The translations under genes were made by a program, and so were the position numbers. Positions 11,099 through 19,879 of a stretch of 64,000 nt of DNA are shown here, in pieces. The stretch's first letter is position 1, and every line of letters starts with the position of its first letter. The notes under the pieces are model-generated. The model saw nothing but the letters and a program-made list of their open reading frames with translations. It was not told the DNA's origin and searched no databases. Source of the stretch: Klebsiella sp. BIGb0138 (GTDB lineage Bacteria; Pseudomonadota; Gammaproteobacteria; Enterobacterales; Enterobacteriaceae); contig NZ_SMCV01000010.1 of the NCBI RefSeq assembly GCF_004342285.1, positions 124,001 through 188,000 of the forward strand, written 5' to 3'.

Positions 11099-11914
11099 AT
11101 GCGACAAATTAATCGCCATCCACAGCAGGGCATGCGGCTGATGCTGATGCTCTTGCCCTTTGTGCTGCTTATCGCCGCCTGGTTTATCGGCTCCGCCGTT
11201 CGTCTGGAGGCTAACCCCCAGGACAAACTGCTGCCGGGTCTGTCGCAGATGGTGGCCGCGGTCGATCGGATGGCCTTCACGCCGGATAAGCGCAGCGGCG
11301 ACTATCTGCTGTGGGGCGATACGCTTATCAGCCTGGCCCGCCTGCTGACCGGGCTGGCGGTTTCCGCGCTGATTGGTCTGAGCATCGGGATCGTCGCCGG
11401 CGTATTTCCCGTGTACCGCGCCGCGCTGTCGCCGCTGATGACCGTCATTTCGATGGTCCCGCCGCTGGCGATCCTGCCGGTGCTGTTTATCGTCTTCGGC
11501 CTTGATGAACTCTCGAAGGTGATGCTGATCGTCATTGGCATTACGCCGATGCTGGCGCGCGACCTTGAGCAGCGGGCGCGGGAAATACCGGCGGAGCTGT
11601 TTATCAAAGCGCAAACCCTCGGCGCCAACAGCTGGACGGTGGTGCTGCGGGTAGTGCTGCCGCAGCTGCTCTCGCGCCTGATTACCTCGCTGCGCTTGCT
11701 GCTCGGTTCGGCGTGGCTGTTTTTGATTTCGGCGGAGGCCATTTCGGCCACCGCTGGCCTCGGGTATCGCATCTTTCTCGTGCGCCGCTACATGGCGATG
11801 GACGTGATTATTCCCTACGTCATCTGGATAACCCTGCTGGCCTGGCTGATGGATCTCGGACTGCGCCAGCTGCATAAAGCCTGCTTCCCATGGGCCGAAG
11901 GAGGCCGGACATGA
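11099..11914 (+). CDS. ABC transporter permease of the guanidine operon
   Basis: 271 residues with about six membrane helices. It belongs to the BPD-type permeases partnered with TauA-like binding proteins: the cytoplasmic EAA-like loop reads RAREIPAELFIKAQTLGANSWTVV-type sequence (around residues 158-182). The start at 11099 is 24 bases after the binding-protein gene with GGGAG just upstream. Its stop overlaps the ATPase start in an ATGA, so the two are translationally coupled. It forms the membrane channel for the substrate captured by the preceding protein. Confidence 0.88.
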   Translation: MRQINRHPQQGMRLMLMLLPFVLLIAAWFIGSAVRLEANPQDKLLPGLSQMVAAVDRMAFTPDKRSGDYLLWGDTLISLARLLTGLAVSALIGLSIGIVAGVFPVYRAALSPLMTVISMVPPLAILPVLFIVFGLDELSKVMLIVIGITPMLARDLEQRAREIPAELFIKAQTLGANSWTVVLRVVLPQLLSRLITSLRLLLGSAWLFLISAEAISATAGLGYRIFLVRRYMAMDVIIPYVIWITLLAWLMDLGLRQLHKACFPWAEGGRT

Positions 11915-12690
11915 GTTTCATCACCATCAAAAATATCTGGCAGGAGTATGGCGATCACGTGGTGCTGGAACGCATCAATTTGCAGGTCAGGGAAGGGGAA
12001 TTTTGTTCAATGGTGGGAGCCTCTGGCTGCGGAAAGTCGACATTTTTGCGCCTGCTGCTGGGCCAGGAGCGGCCGACCCGCGGCATGATTACGCTCGACG
12101 GTCAGCCGCTGGCGGGCGAACCGGATCGCAGCCGCGGGGTGGTGTTTCAGCGCTATTCCGTGTTCCCGCACCTCACGGTGCTGGATAACGTGGCGGTCGG
12201 TTTTGAGCTTCCGGCCTCGCCGCTCTTCGGCCGCCTGTTCGGCGCCCGTAAACGCGCCGCGCGCGAACAGGCGGCGCAGATGCTGGACAAAGTGGGGCTC
12301 GCCCATGCCCTCGACCGGTATCCGGCGCAGCTTTCCGGCGGCATGCAGCAGCGCCTGGCGATCGCTCAGGCATTCGTGATGCAGCCGCGGGTGCTGCTGC
12401 TCGACGAACCCTTTGGCGCGCTCGACCCCGGCATCCGCAAGGATATGCACGCCTTGCTGCTGCAGCTGTGGAGCGAGACGCGCATGACGGTCTTCATGGT
12501 CACCCACGATCTGGCCGAAGGATTCAACCTCGGCACCCGGCTGCTGGTCTTTGACAAGGTGCGCCACGATCCGCAGGCCCCCAACGCCTACGGCGCGCGC
12601 ATCACCTACGATATTCCGCTTAACGAGACCCGGATGTCGCAGATGCTCGGTACCGGTTCCGATAACAACGTTTATGCATTAAGGAGATAG
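11911..12690 (+). CDS. ABC transporter ATPase of the guanidine operon
   Basis: 259 residues from the ATG at 11911 (AAGGAGG upstream; ATGA overlap with the permease). Walker A GASGCGKST (about 38-46), Q-loop, ABC signature LSGGMQQR, Walker B VLLLDEPFGALD and the switch His in VTHDL are all intact. It energises uptake by the preceding permease and binding protein. It is of the SsuB/TauB class. The next gene starts five bases after its stop. Confidence 0.92.
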   Translation: MSFITIKNIWQEYGDHVVLERINLQVREGEFCSMVGASGCGKSTFLRLLLGQERPTRGMITLDGQPLAGEPDRSRGVVFQRYSVFPHLTVLDNVAVGFELPASPLFGRLFGARKRAAREQAAQMLDKVGLAHALDRYPAQLSGGMQQRLAIAQAFVMQPRVLLLDEPFGALDPGIRKDMHALLLQLWSETRMTVFMVTHDLAEGFNLGTRLLVFDKVRHDPQAPNAYGARITYDIPLNETRMSQMLGTGSDNNVYALRR

Positions 12691-12694
12691 TCCG

Positions 12695-13423
12695 ATGACG
12701 ACACTTTTTCATTCATCACCGAGCCTGCGCGAAGAGTTTTTGCCGGGCGGAGGCCATACCTCATTCATACTGCGCCGCGGGCAAATTCTGCGCCTGACTG
12801 ACGTCGACGGCGGGGCGAACGTCAGCATGATGATGCTCAACCCGCATGAAAAGAGCGAGCGTCTGAACCTGCCGGATACGCTGAAAGGCCAGCACACCGC
12901 CCGCCTGACCGCCGGGCACTGTTTCTATTCCGATATGGGCCGGGTGCTGGCCGGTATCGTTGCCGACAGCTGCGGCTGGCATGACCCGTTCGGCGGCGTG
13001 CTCAATGCGCAAGAGACAGAGGAAAAATATGGCCGCGGCCGCTACCAGGAGCTGCGCAACGCTTTCTACCGCAACGGTACCGATAACCTGTTGGTTGAGA
13101 TGGGAAAATGGGATCTCGGCCTCGAGGATCTGCTGATGGTGGTCAATTTTTTCAGCAAGATAACCGTGGACGGCGCGGGGCGCTTTCAGTTTTGCGCGGG
13201 GCACTCCGCCCCGGGCAGTTACGTCGAGCTATTTGCGCCGATGGACGTGCTGATGATCCTGACCGCACTGCCGCATCCGCAGAACCCCGTCACGGAGTAT
13301 GCGCCGCGCCCGGTCCAGCTGAGCTGGTACCAGGCCGATGATCAAGAGGCGGCGGTCGCAGCGCTATTGACCCGCGATGAAAACCAGCGCGCGTTTGCCA
13401 ATACCCAACTTTTTGCCCTCTGA
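12695..13423 (+). CDS. Urea carboxylase-associated protein 2, carboxyguanidine deiminase subunit (DUF1989)
   Basis: 242 residues, one of the paired DUF1989 proteins (UAAP2) found with biotin-dependent urea/guanidine carboxylases. The two paralogues are known to form a carboxyguanidine deiminase that converts carboxyguanidine to allophanate and ammonia. Conserved family features are visible: [18 protein letters not shown], the Cys-His segment [11 protein letters not shown] and the [14 protein letters not shown] end motif. Start ATG at 12695 with AAGGAGA. It is followed by its partner after a 10-base gap. The symbols cgdA/cgdB are used for the pair, but I do not assign which is which. Confidence 0.85.
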   Translation: MTTLFHSSPSLREEFLPGGGHTSFILRRGQILRLTDVDGGANVSMMMLNPHEKSERLNLPDTLKGQHTARLTAGHCFYSDMGRVLAGIVADSCGWHDPFGGVLNAQETEEKYGRGRYQELRNAFYRNGTDNLLVEMGKWDLGLEDLLMVVNFFSKITVDGAGRFQFCAGHSAPGSYVELFAPMDVLMILTALPHPQNPVTEYAPRPVQLSWYQADDQEAAVAALLTRDENQRAFANTQLFAL

Positions 13424-13433
13424 GGAGCCCGCC

Positions 13434-14069
13434 ATGAGCCTTGTGACCAGTACCCGTAACCCGGCCGATGCCGTTTATCGCCACGTGATCCCGGCGGGCG
13501 AACCCTGGCTGTTCGAAATCAAAAAGGGGCAGACCCTGCGTCTGCTCGATCTCGAAGGTAATCAGGCCATCGATACCCTGTTTTATAACGCCGATAACCC
13601 GCGCGAACGTTACGACCCGCAGCGCACGCTGCGCCGCCAGGGGAATGCCTATCTGACCACCGGCAGCGTGCTGTTCTCGAATCTGGGCAATCCGCTGCTG
13701 ACCATTGTGGCCGATACCTGCGGGCGTCACGACACTCTCGGCGGCGCCTGCGCGCAGGAGAGCAACACCGTGCGCTATGCGCTGGATAAACGCTACATGC
13801 ACAGCTGCCGGGACAACTTCCTGTGCGCCTGTCTGCACGACGGTCGCCTGCATAAGCGCGATATCGGCGCCAACATCAACTTCTTTATGAACGTCCCGGT
13901 CACCGCAGCCGGCGGCCTGACGTTCGAAGACGGCATCTCGGCCGCCGGGAAGTACGTTGAGCTGCGCGCCGAGTGCAACGCCATGGTGCTGATTTCCAAC
14001 TGTCCGCAGCTGAATAACCCCTGCAACGGCTGGAACCCGACGCCGGCGGAGGTGCTGGTATGGAACTGA
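13434..14069 (+). CDS. Urea carboxylase-associated protein 1, carboxyguanidine deiminase subunit (DUF1989)
   Basis: 211 residues from the ATG at 13434 (GAGGAG upstream; a longer open frame reaches back into the previous gene but lacks a proper start). It is paralogous to the preceding protein: [35 protein letters not shown] (putative Cys/His metal ligands) and the unusual [10 protein letters not shown] cysteine cluster. With its partner it should deiminate carboxyguanidine, feeding allophanate to the hydrolase at the operon end. The function rests on family knowledge plus operon context. Confidence 0.85.
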   Translation: MSLVTSTRNPADAVYRHVIPAGEPWLFEIKKGQTLRLLDLEGNQAIDTLFYNADNPRERYDPQRTLRRQGNAYLTTGSVLFSNLGNPLLTIVADTCGRHDTLGGACAQESNTVRYALDKRYMHSCRDNFLCACLHDGRLHKRDIGANINFFMNVPVTAAGGLTFEDGISAAGKYVELRAECNAMVLISNCPQLNNPCNGWNPTPAEVLVWN

Positions 14070-14158
14070 CCCGCTGGCAGCGCTGGCGCCTGATGGCGTA
14101 TCGCCTGTTTGCCGTGCGCGCCGATCGTCTGTTAAGCACGCCATCGCGCAAGCCCTGA
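14060..14158 (+). CDS. Possible 32-residue small protein in the guanidine operon
   Basis: The ATG at 14060 overlaps the last codons of the UAAP1 gene and the frame runs to a TGA at 14156-14158. The product would be strongly basic and Trp/Arg-rich in its first half ([17 protein letters not shown]). The position fits translational coupling, and without it 170 bases inside the operon would be empty. There is no independent support, and it may simply be untranslated spacer. Confidence 0.22.
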   Translation: MELTRWQRWRLMAYRLFAVRADRLLSTPSRKP

Positions 14159-14239
14159 GTGGCTGCGCGCCCTGGGGACGACCCCGGGGACGCCGATTGT
14201 TTTGCTGCGGGACGACCCGCCACGATGTGAGTCTCCTTT

Positions 14240-17200
14240 ATGTTCAATACCTTACTGATTGCCAATCGCGGCGCCATCGCCTGTCGCATTTTGCGGACTC
14301 TGCGTACCCTGCGGGTCAAAGGGGTGGCCGTCTATTCCGATGCCGATCTCAGCAGCCTGCATATCCGCGAGGCCGATGAAGCGCTGAGCCTCGGCGATGG
14401 TCCTGCGGCGCAAACCTATCTGGTCAGTGAAAAAATCATCGCCGCCGCGTTAAAAAGCGGGGCCGAGGCGATTCATCCCGGCTACGGCTTTTTATCGGAA
14501 AACGCCGCCTTCGCGGAAGCCTGCGAAGCCGCCGGGCTGGTTTTCGTCGGCCCGACGCCAGAACAGCTGCGCACGTTTGGCCTGAAACACACCGCCAGAG
14601 CGCTGGCAAAAGCGCAGGGCGTACCGCTGCTGGAAGGCACCGGGCTGCTGGCCGATAGCGCCGAGGCGCGCCGGGCGGCGGACACCATCGGCTACCCGGT
14701 GATGCTGAAAAGCACCGCGGGCGGCGGCGGGATAGGGATGCGCGTCTGTCGTGATGCCCGCGAGCTGACGGACGCCTTCGACGCCGTGCAGCGGTTGGGC
14801 CAGAACAACTTCAGCGACGCGGGAGTCTTTGTCGAAAAGTACATTGAACGCGCGCGTCATCTGGAAGTGCAGATTTTCGGCGACGGTCAGGGGGAGGTGA
14901 TCGCCCTCGGCGTTCGCGACTGTTCAATACAGCGCCGTAACCAGAAAGTGCTGGAAGAAACCCCGGCGCCGAACCTGCCAATGGGGATGGCGGATGCGCT
15001 GTGCGCGGCGGCGGTCGCGCTCGGCAAAGCGGTCAGCTATCGCAGCGCCGGGACGGTGGAGTTTGTCTATGACAGCGCGGCGCAGCGCTTCTATTTTCTG
15101 GAGGTCAATACCCGCCTGCAGGTGGAGCACGGCGTCACCGAGCAGGTGTGGGGCGTCGATCTGGTGCGCTGGATGATTGCGCTGGCGGCAGGGGATTTAC
15201 CGCCGCTTTCCGAGCTGCTGGCCACGGTGCAGCCGCGCGGCCACGCCATTCAGGCGCGTATTTATGCCGAAGATCCGGGTCGTCAGTTTCAGCCTTCGCC
15301 GGGCCTGCTGACCGAAGTGGCCTTCCCGCCGGCGAACGGGGAGACGCTGCGTATCGATCGCTGGGTGGAAGCCGGCTGCGAGGTGCCGCCGTACTTTGAC
15401 CCGATGCTGGCCAAGATGATTGCCTGGCGTTCCGACCGCGCAGAGGCGATTGCCAGCCTTGCGCAGGCGCTGGCGGCGACCCGGCTGTATGGCGTGGAAA
15501 CCAACCGCGCGTATCTCCAGCAGATTCTGGCCTTCGCCCCGTTTGCCGAGGGCGAACCCTGGACCCGTTGTCTGGAGCAGCTGCATTACCAGGCCGCCAC
15601 CGTAGAAGTATTGAGCGCCGGAACGCAAACCAGCGTGCAGGACTACCCCGGCCGTCTGGGCTATTGGGCGGTGGGGGTGCCGCCGTCGGGGCCGATGGAC
15701 GATCGAGCGCTGCGCCTCGGCAACCGGCTGCTGGGCAACCCGCAGGGGGAAGCGGCGCTGGAAATCACCCTCAACGGACCGACGCTGAAGTTTAATTGCA
15801 CAACCCAGGCGGTGATAAGCGGCGCGCCGCTAGCGGTCACCCTCGACGGCGTCCCTCAGGCGATGGACCGCGTCCTGACCATCCCGGCGGGATCGACGCT
15901 GCAAATGGGAGCCATCAGCGGCGCAGGGGTCAGGAGCTACCTGTGCCTGCGCGGCGGTATTCAGGTCCCGGACTATTTGGGCAGTAAAAGCACTTTTACC
16001 CTCGGGCAGTTCGGTGGTCATGCCGGACGGGCGCTGCGCAGCGGCGATGTCCTGCATCTGGCGCCAACCACCGGCGCAGAAGATGGCGCGATGCTGCCCC
16101 CCGCGCTGCGGACCCCTCTCCCGGCGGTGCGGACGCTGCGGGTAATCTACGGCCCCCACGGCGCGCCGGAGTTCTTTGCCGCCGACTATATCGCCACCTT
16201 CTTTGCCACCAACTGGGAGGTGCATTTCAACTCCAGCCGTACCGGCGTGCGGCTGATGGGCCCGAAACCGCTGTGGGCACGCGAAAGCGGAGGGGAGGCC
16301 GGGCTGCATCCGTCGAATATTCACGATAATCCTTACGCCATCGGCGCGGTCGATTTTACCGGCGACATGCCGGTTATTCTCGGCCCCGACGGTCCGAGCC
16401 TCGGCGGTTTTGTCTGCCCGGTGACGGTGATCGAGGCCGATCTCTGGCAACTGGGGCAGCTTAAAGCCGGCGACAAAGTGCGCTTTGTGGCGGTGGACCT
16501 GCCCACCGCCCGCCGGCTGGCGCAGGGGCGTAGCGATGAGCTGGCGACTCTCGACGCCGCGCCCGTGGCCTGGCAACCCGCGGCGCTGAGCTCGCCGATG
16601 GTGATGAGCTGCGGCGAGGCGGACAAGCGCCTGGTGGCCCGGCTCTCCGGCGATACCCATCTGCTGCTGGAGGCGGGGGAAGCGGAGCTGGATCTGGTAC
16701 TGCGTTTTCGCATCCACGCCCTGATGCAGGCGCTGGAAGGCCAGTCGCGGGACGGGGTGGTCGACCTGACGCCGGGGATTCGCTCCCTGCAGATCCATTT
16801 CCAGCCGGAAACCCTGACGCTCGATGCGCTGCTGGCGTGGGTGAGCGCGGAGTGGACGACGGTGTGCGTCAGCGATGACCTGCAGGTCCCGACCCGGGTG
16901 GTACACCTGCCGCTGTCCTGGGACGACCCGGCCTGCCGCAAGGCCATCGATAAGTACATGACCACCGTACGCCGCGATGCCCCGTGGTGCCCGAGCAATC
17001 TTGAGTTTATCCGCAGAATTAACGATCTGCCCGATGAACGGGCGGTATGGAACACGGTGTTTGACGCCAGTTACCTGGTGATGGGACTGGGGGATGTCTA
17101 TCTTGGCGCGCCGGTGGCGACGCCGCTCGATCCGCGCCATCGGCTGGTGACGACCAAATATAATCCGGCGCGGACATGGACCGCGGAAAACTCGGTCGGC

Positions 17201-17845
17201 ATCGGCGGGGCCTATCTGTGCGTCTACGGCATGGAGGGGCCCGGAGGCTATCAGTTTGTCGGTCGAACGTTGCAGATGTGGAACCGCTATCACGAAGTGG
17301 CCGATTTCGCCGGTAAACCCTGGCTGCTGCGCTTCTTCGACCAGTTGCGATTCTATCCGGTCTCTGCCGATGAGCTGCTGCAGATCCGCCGCGACTTCCC
17401 GCTCGGCCGCTATCCGCTGCAAATCGAACACAGCACGCTGCGCCTGGCGGAGTATCAGCAGTTTCTGCAACGTGAAGCCGCGAGTATCGCGGCGTTTCGA
17501 GAACACCAGCAGCGCGCCTTCCATGACGAACGCGAGCGCTGGATAGCCAGCGGCCAGGCGCATTTCGACAGCCAGGAGACGCCGGCTGAAGAGGGCGATG
17601 AGGCGCCGTTGCAGGCGGGACAGCAGGGGGTGGAGAGCCCCATCTCCGGCAATCTTTGGCAGGTGCAGGCGGCGGCGGGCAGCCGCGTCCGCGCCGGCGA
17701 GGTGCTGGTGGTGCTGGAGTCAATGAAAATGGAGATCCCGCTGCTGGCGCCGTGCGACGGGGTGATTGCGCAGGTTAACGTGCAGCCCGGGGCATCGGTA
17801 CGCGCCGGGCAGCGGGTGGCGGTGATCGTGGAGGAAAAAATATGA
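14240..17845 (+). CDS. Biotin-dependent urea/guanidine carboxylase
   Basis: 1201 residues with the full urea-carboxylase layout: biotin carboxylase (1-450; LIANRGAIACRILR, ATP-grasp loop STAGGGGIGMR), carboxyltransferase made of a KipA/AHS2-like part (about 455-760; TSVQDYPGRLGYWAVG) and a KipI/AHS1-like part (about 790-1000), and a C-terminal biotinyl domain with VLESMKMEIP, whose Lys carries biotin. It consumes ATP and bicarbonate. Linked to a guanidine riboswitch and deiminase subunits, it most likely carboxylates guanidine rather than urea. The stop overlaps the allophanate hydrolase start (ATGA). Cytoplasmic. Confidence 0.92.
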   Translation: MFNTLLIANRGAIACRILRTLRTLRVKGVAVYSDADLSSLHIREADEALSLGDGPAAQTYLVSEKIIAAALKSGAEAIHPGYGFLSENAAFAEACEAAGLVFVGPTPEQLRTFGLKHTARALAKAQGVPLLEGTGLLADSAEARRAADTIGYPVMLKSTAGGGGIGMRVCRDARELTDAFDAVQRLGQNNFSDAGVFVEKYIERARHLEVQIFGDGQGEVIALGVRDCSIQRRNQKVLEETPAPNLPMGMADALCAAAVALGKAVSYRSAGTVEFVYDSAAQRFYFLEVNTRLQVEHGVTEQVWGVDLVRWMIALAAGDLPPLSELLATVQPRGHAIQARIYAEDPGRQFQPSPGLLTEVAFPPANGETLRIDRWVEAGCEVPPYFDPMLAKMIAWRSDRAEAIASLAQALAATRLYGVETNRAYLQQILAFAPFAEGEPWTRCLEQLHYQAATVEVLSAGTQTSVQDYPGRLGYWAVGVPPSGPMDDRALRLGNRLLGNPQGEAALEITLNGPTLKFNCTTQAVISGAPLAVTLDGVPQAMDRVLTIPAGSTLQMGAISGAGVRSYLCLRGGIQVPDYLGSKSTFTLGQFGGHAGRALRSGDVLHLAPTTGAEDGAMLPPALRTPLPAVRTLRVIYGPHGAPEFFAADYIATFFATNWEVHFNSSRTGVRLMGPKPLWARESGGEAGLHPSNIHDNPYAIGAVDFTGDMPVILGPDGPSLGGFVCPVTVIEADLWQLGQLKAGDKVRFVAVDLPTARRLAQGRSDELATLDAAPVAWQPAALSSPMVMSCGEADKRLVARLSGDTHLLLEAGEAELDLVLRFRIHALMQALEGQSRDGVVDLTPGIRSLQIHFQPETLTLDALLAWVSAEWTTVCVSDDLQVPTRVVHLPLSWDDPACRKAIDKYMTTVRRDAPWCPSNLEFIRRINDLPDERAVWNTVFDASYLVMGLGDVYLGAPVATPLDPRHRLVTTKYNPARTWTAENSVGIGGAYLCVYGMEGPGGYQFVGRTLQMWNRYHEVADFAGKPWLLRFFDQLRFYPVSADELLQIRRDFPLGRYPLQIEHSTLRLAEYQQFLQREAASIAAFREHQQRAFHDERERWIASGQAHFDSQETPAEEGDEAPLQAGQQGVESPISGNLWQVQAAAGSRVRAGEVLVVLESMKMEIPLLAPCDGVIAQVNVQPGASVRAGQRVAVIVEEKI

Positions 17846-19638
17846 GCCAGCAAACTTTTGATTTACGTCTGGCGACCCTCGCGGGCGCCTACCGGAGCGG
17901 TGAAGTGACGCCGCGCGCGCTGCTGGCCGATTTACGCCAGCGGGCGCTGATGCTGAACCCGGAATATCAGCTGTTTATTCATATTCTGACAGCGGAAGAG
18001 CTGGAGCCGTGGCTGGCGGCGCTGGACGGCATCTCGCCGGAAACGCTGCCGCTGTACGGGGTGCCGTTTGCCATCAAAGATAATATCGACCTCGCGGGGA
18101 TTGCCACTACCGCCGCCTGTCCGGCGTTCGCCCATACCGCGGGCGAGGATGCGACCATCGTGGCGCAGCTGATTGCCCTTGGCGCGATCCCGATCGGCAA
18201 AACCAATCTTGACCAGTTCGCGACCGGTCTCAACGGTACGCGCTCGCCCTACGGGCGCTGTCGTAATGCCTACCATGCGGACTATCCTTCCGGCGGCTCC
18301 AGCGCGGGATCGGCGCTGGCGGTGGCGCTCGGCGTCGCCAGTTTTGCCCTTGGAACCGACACCGCCGGCAGCGGGCGGGTGCCGGCCTCGCTGAATAATC
18401 TGGTGGGGCTGAAGGCCAGTAAAGGCCTCATCTCCACCGCCGGAGTGGTGCCCGCCTGTCGGACGCTTGATTGTACGACCTTCTTTACCGCCACCGCCGA
18501 TGAGGCCAGCCAGCTGCTGGCGCTCACCGCGCGGTACGATCCGCGGGATGCCTACAGCCGCCGCAACCCGCAGTGGAACAGCCGTCAGGCGTTCGGCACG
18601 CCGCAGCCGGGTTTTTGCTTCGGCGTACCCGATGAGCTGAATTTTCTCGGCTGCGCGCAGAGCGAGGCGCTATTCAGGCAGGCCAAAGCGCGGCTAATTG
18701 CCCTTGGCGGGGTGCCGGTGAGCGTCGATCTGACGCCGTTTCTTGCCGCCGCTCGCCTGCTGTACGAAGGACCGTGGGTGGCGGAGCGTTATGCGGTGGT
18801 GGGCGCGCTAATCGAGCAGCAGCCGGAGGCGGTATTGCCGGTGATTCGCGACGTGCTGGCGAAAGCGCCGGGTACCGACGCGGTGGCGACCTTCAGGGCC
18901 ATGTACCAGCTGCAGGCGTATAAGACGCAGTGTGACGCGATCCTCGACACGCTGGATTGCGTACTGACCCCGACCTATCCGCGCCCGGTGACCCTCGCCG
19001 AACTGGAGGCCGAGCCGCTACAGCGTAATGCCGATCTTGGCTACTACACCAACTTTATGAACCTGCTGGATTATGCGGCGGTCAACGTCCCCGCCGGCTT
19101 TTTGGCCAATGGACTCCCGTCCGGCGTCACGCTGTTCGGGCGGGTTTTTACCGACCAGTATCTTCTTGGCCTTGCCGACGCTTTCCAGCGCGCGCAGCCG
19201 CTGCCGCTGGTCGGCGGTACATACCTGGCAGGCGCGCCGCCGGCTACCGTTGCCAGCCACGATCGTCTGCCGCTGGTGGTTTGCGGGGCGCATCTTGACG
19301 GCCTGCCATTGAACGGGCAGCTGCGGGAGCGGGGCGGACGTCTGCTGACGGCGACGGAAAGCGCAGCGCATTACCGGCTGTACGCGCTGGCCGATGGCAA
19401 ACGGCCTGGCATGGTGCGTGATGAAAATAACGGCGCGGCTATCGCGGTTGAAGTCTGGGAGCTGCCTTCCGCCGAACTGGGATCGCTGCTGGCGGCCATT
19501 CCCGCGCCGCTGGGGTTAGGTAAAGTCGAATTGTCCGACGGAAGGTGGCTAAGCGGCTTTATCTGTGAGGGCTATGGTTTGCAGGGAGCAACCGACATCA
19601 CCCGCTACGGCGGCTGGCGGGCGTGGCTGAAACGCTAG
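17842..19638 (+). CDS. atzF: Allophanate hydrolase
   Basis: 598 residues. An amidase-signature domain (1-about 450) carries the Lys79-Ser153-Ser177 triad (FAIKDN; GGSSAGS; TDTAGSGR). The C-terminal part (about 470-598) is the extra domain typical of AtzF/DUR2-type enzymes that finish turning allophanate into two ammonia and two CO2. It is the last gene of the guanidine operon and overlaps the carboxylase by four bases. A long hairpin follows the stop. The family call is firm; the symbol is by analogy with AtzF. Confidence 0.92.
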   Translation: MSQQTFDLRLATLAGAYRSGEVTPRALLADLRQRALMLNPEYQLFIHILTAEELEPWLAALDGISPETLPLYGVPFAIKDNIDLAGIATTAACPAFAHTAGEDATIVAQLIALGAIPIGKTNLDQFATGLNGTRSPYGRCRNAYHADYPSGGSSAGSALAVALGVASFALGTDTAGSGRVPASLNNLVGLKASKGLISTAGVVPACRTLDCTTFFTATADEASQLLALTARYDPRDAYSRRNPQWNSRQAFGTPQPGFCFGVPDELNFLGCAQSEALFRQAKARLIALGGVPVSVDLTPFLAAARLLYEGPWVAERYAVVGALIEQQPEAVLPVIRDVLAKAPGTDAVATFRAMYQLQAYKTQCDAILDTLDCVLTPTYPRPVTLAELEAEPLQRNADLGYYTNFMNLLDYAAVNVPAGFLANGLPSGVTLFGRVFTDQYLLGLADAFQRAQPLPLVGGTYLAGAPPATVASHDRLPLVVCGAHLDGLPLNGQLRERGGRLLTATESAAHYRLYALADGKRPGMVRDENNGAAIAVEVWELPSAELGSLLAAIPAPLGLGKVELSDGRWLSGFICEGYGLQGATDITRYGGWRAWLKR

Positions 19639-19642
19639 CTGC

Positions 19643-19680
19643 CCACAGGCCTCTGCCCTGCACGGGGGAGAGGCCTGTGG
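19643..19680 (+). terminator. Hairpin at the end of the guanidine operon
   Basis: Perfect 12-bp stem CCACAGGCCTCT (19643-19654)/AGAGGCCTGTGG (19669-19680), five bases after the allophanate hydrolase stop. There is no T-run after it, so it may slow or protect the mRNA end rather than act as a simple intrinsic terminator. It directly abuts a matS site. Confidence 0.55.
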
Positions 19681-19692
19681 TGACGTTGTCAC
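19680..19692 (+). other. matS site (MatP binding), copy 1
   Basis: GTGACGTTGTCAC is an exact fit to the matS consensus GTGACRNYGTCAC bound by MatP in the Ter macrodomain. It lies between the guanidine operon and the second PBP2 gene. Confidence 0.88.
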
Positions 19693-19879
19693 CTATTTAA
19701 CGACCCGCCGCCGTCTGAACGCCGTTCTGACCCCGCACTCGCGGTCATGCCTCTAACATGCTGAAACATTTCTGCTAAATCATTAGCAACCTTTCTGTAG
19801 GGCTGGCGCGGCGATAAGGCTATCCTGCCCCGCTTTTTATTTTTTTGATCTTTTTTGAAACTCATGTGAATTGCCGCTA

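Noticed and set aside
15830-17563. Long open frame (577 codons) on the - strand inside the carboxylase gene
   Set aside because: It is antisense to a gene with clear domains and motifs on the + strand. Such frames are common in GC-rich DNA, and its Arg/Gln/His-rich composition is typical of a shadow frame.
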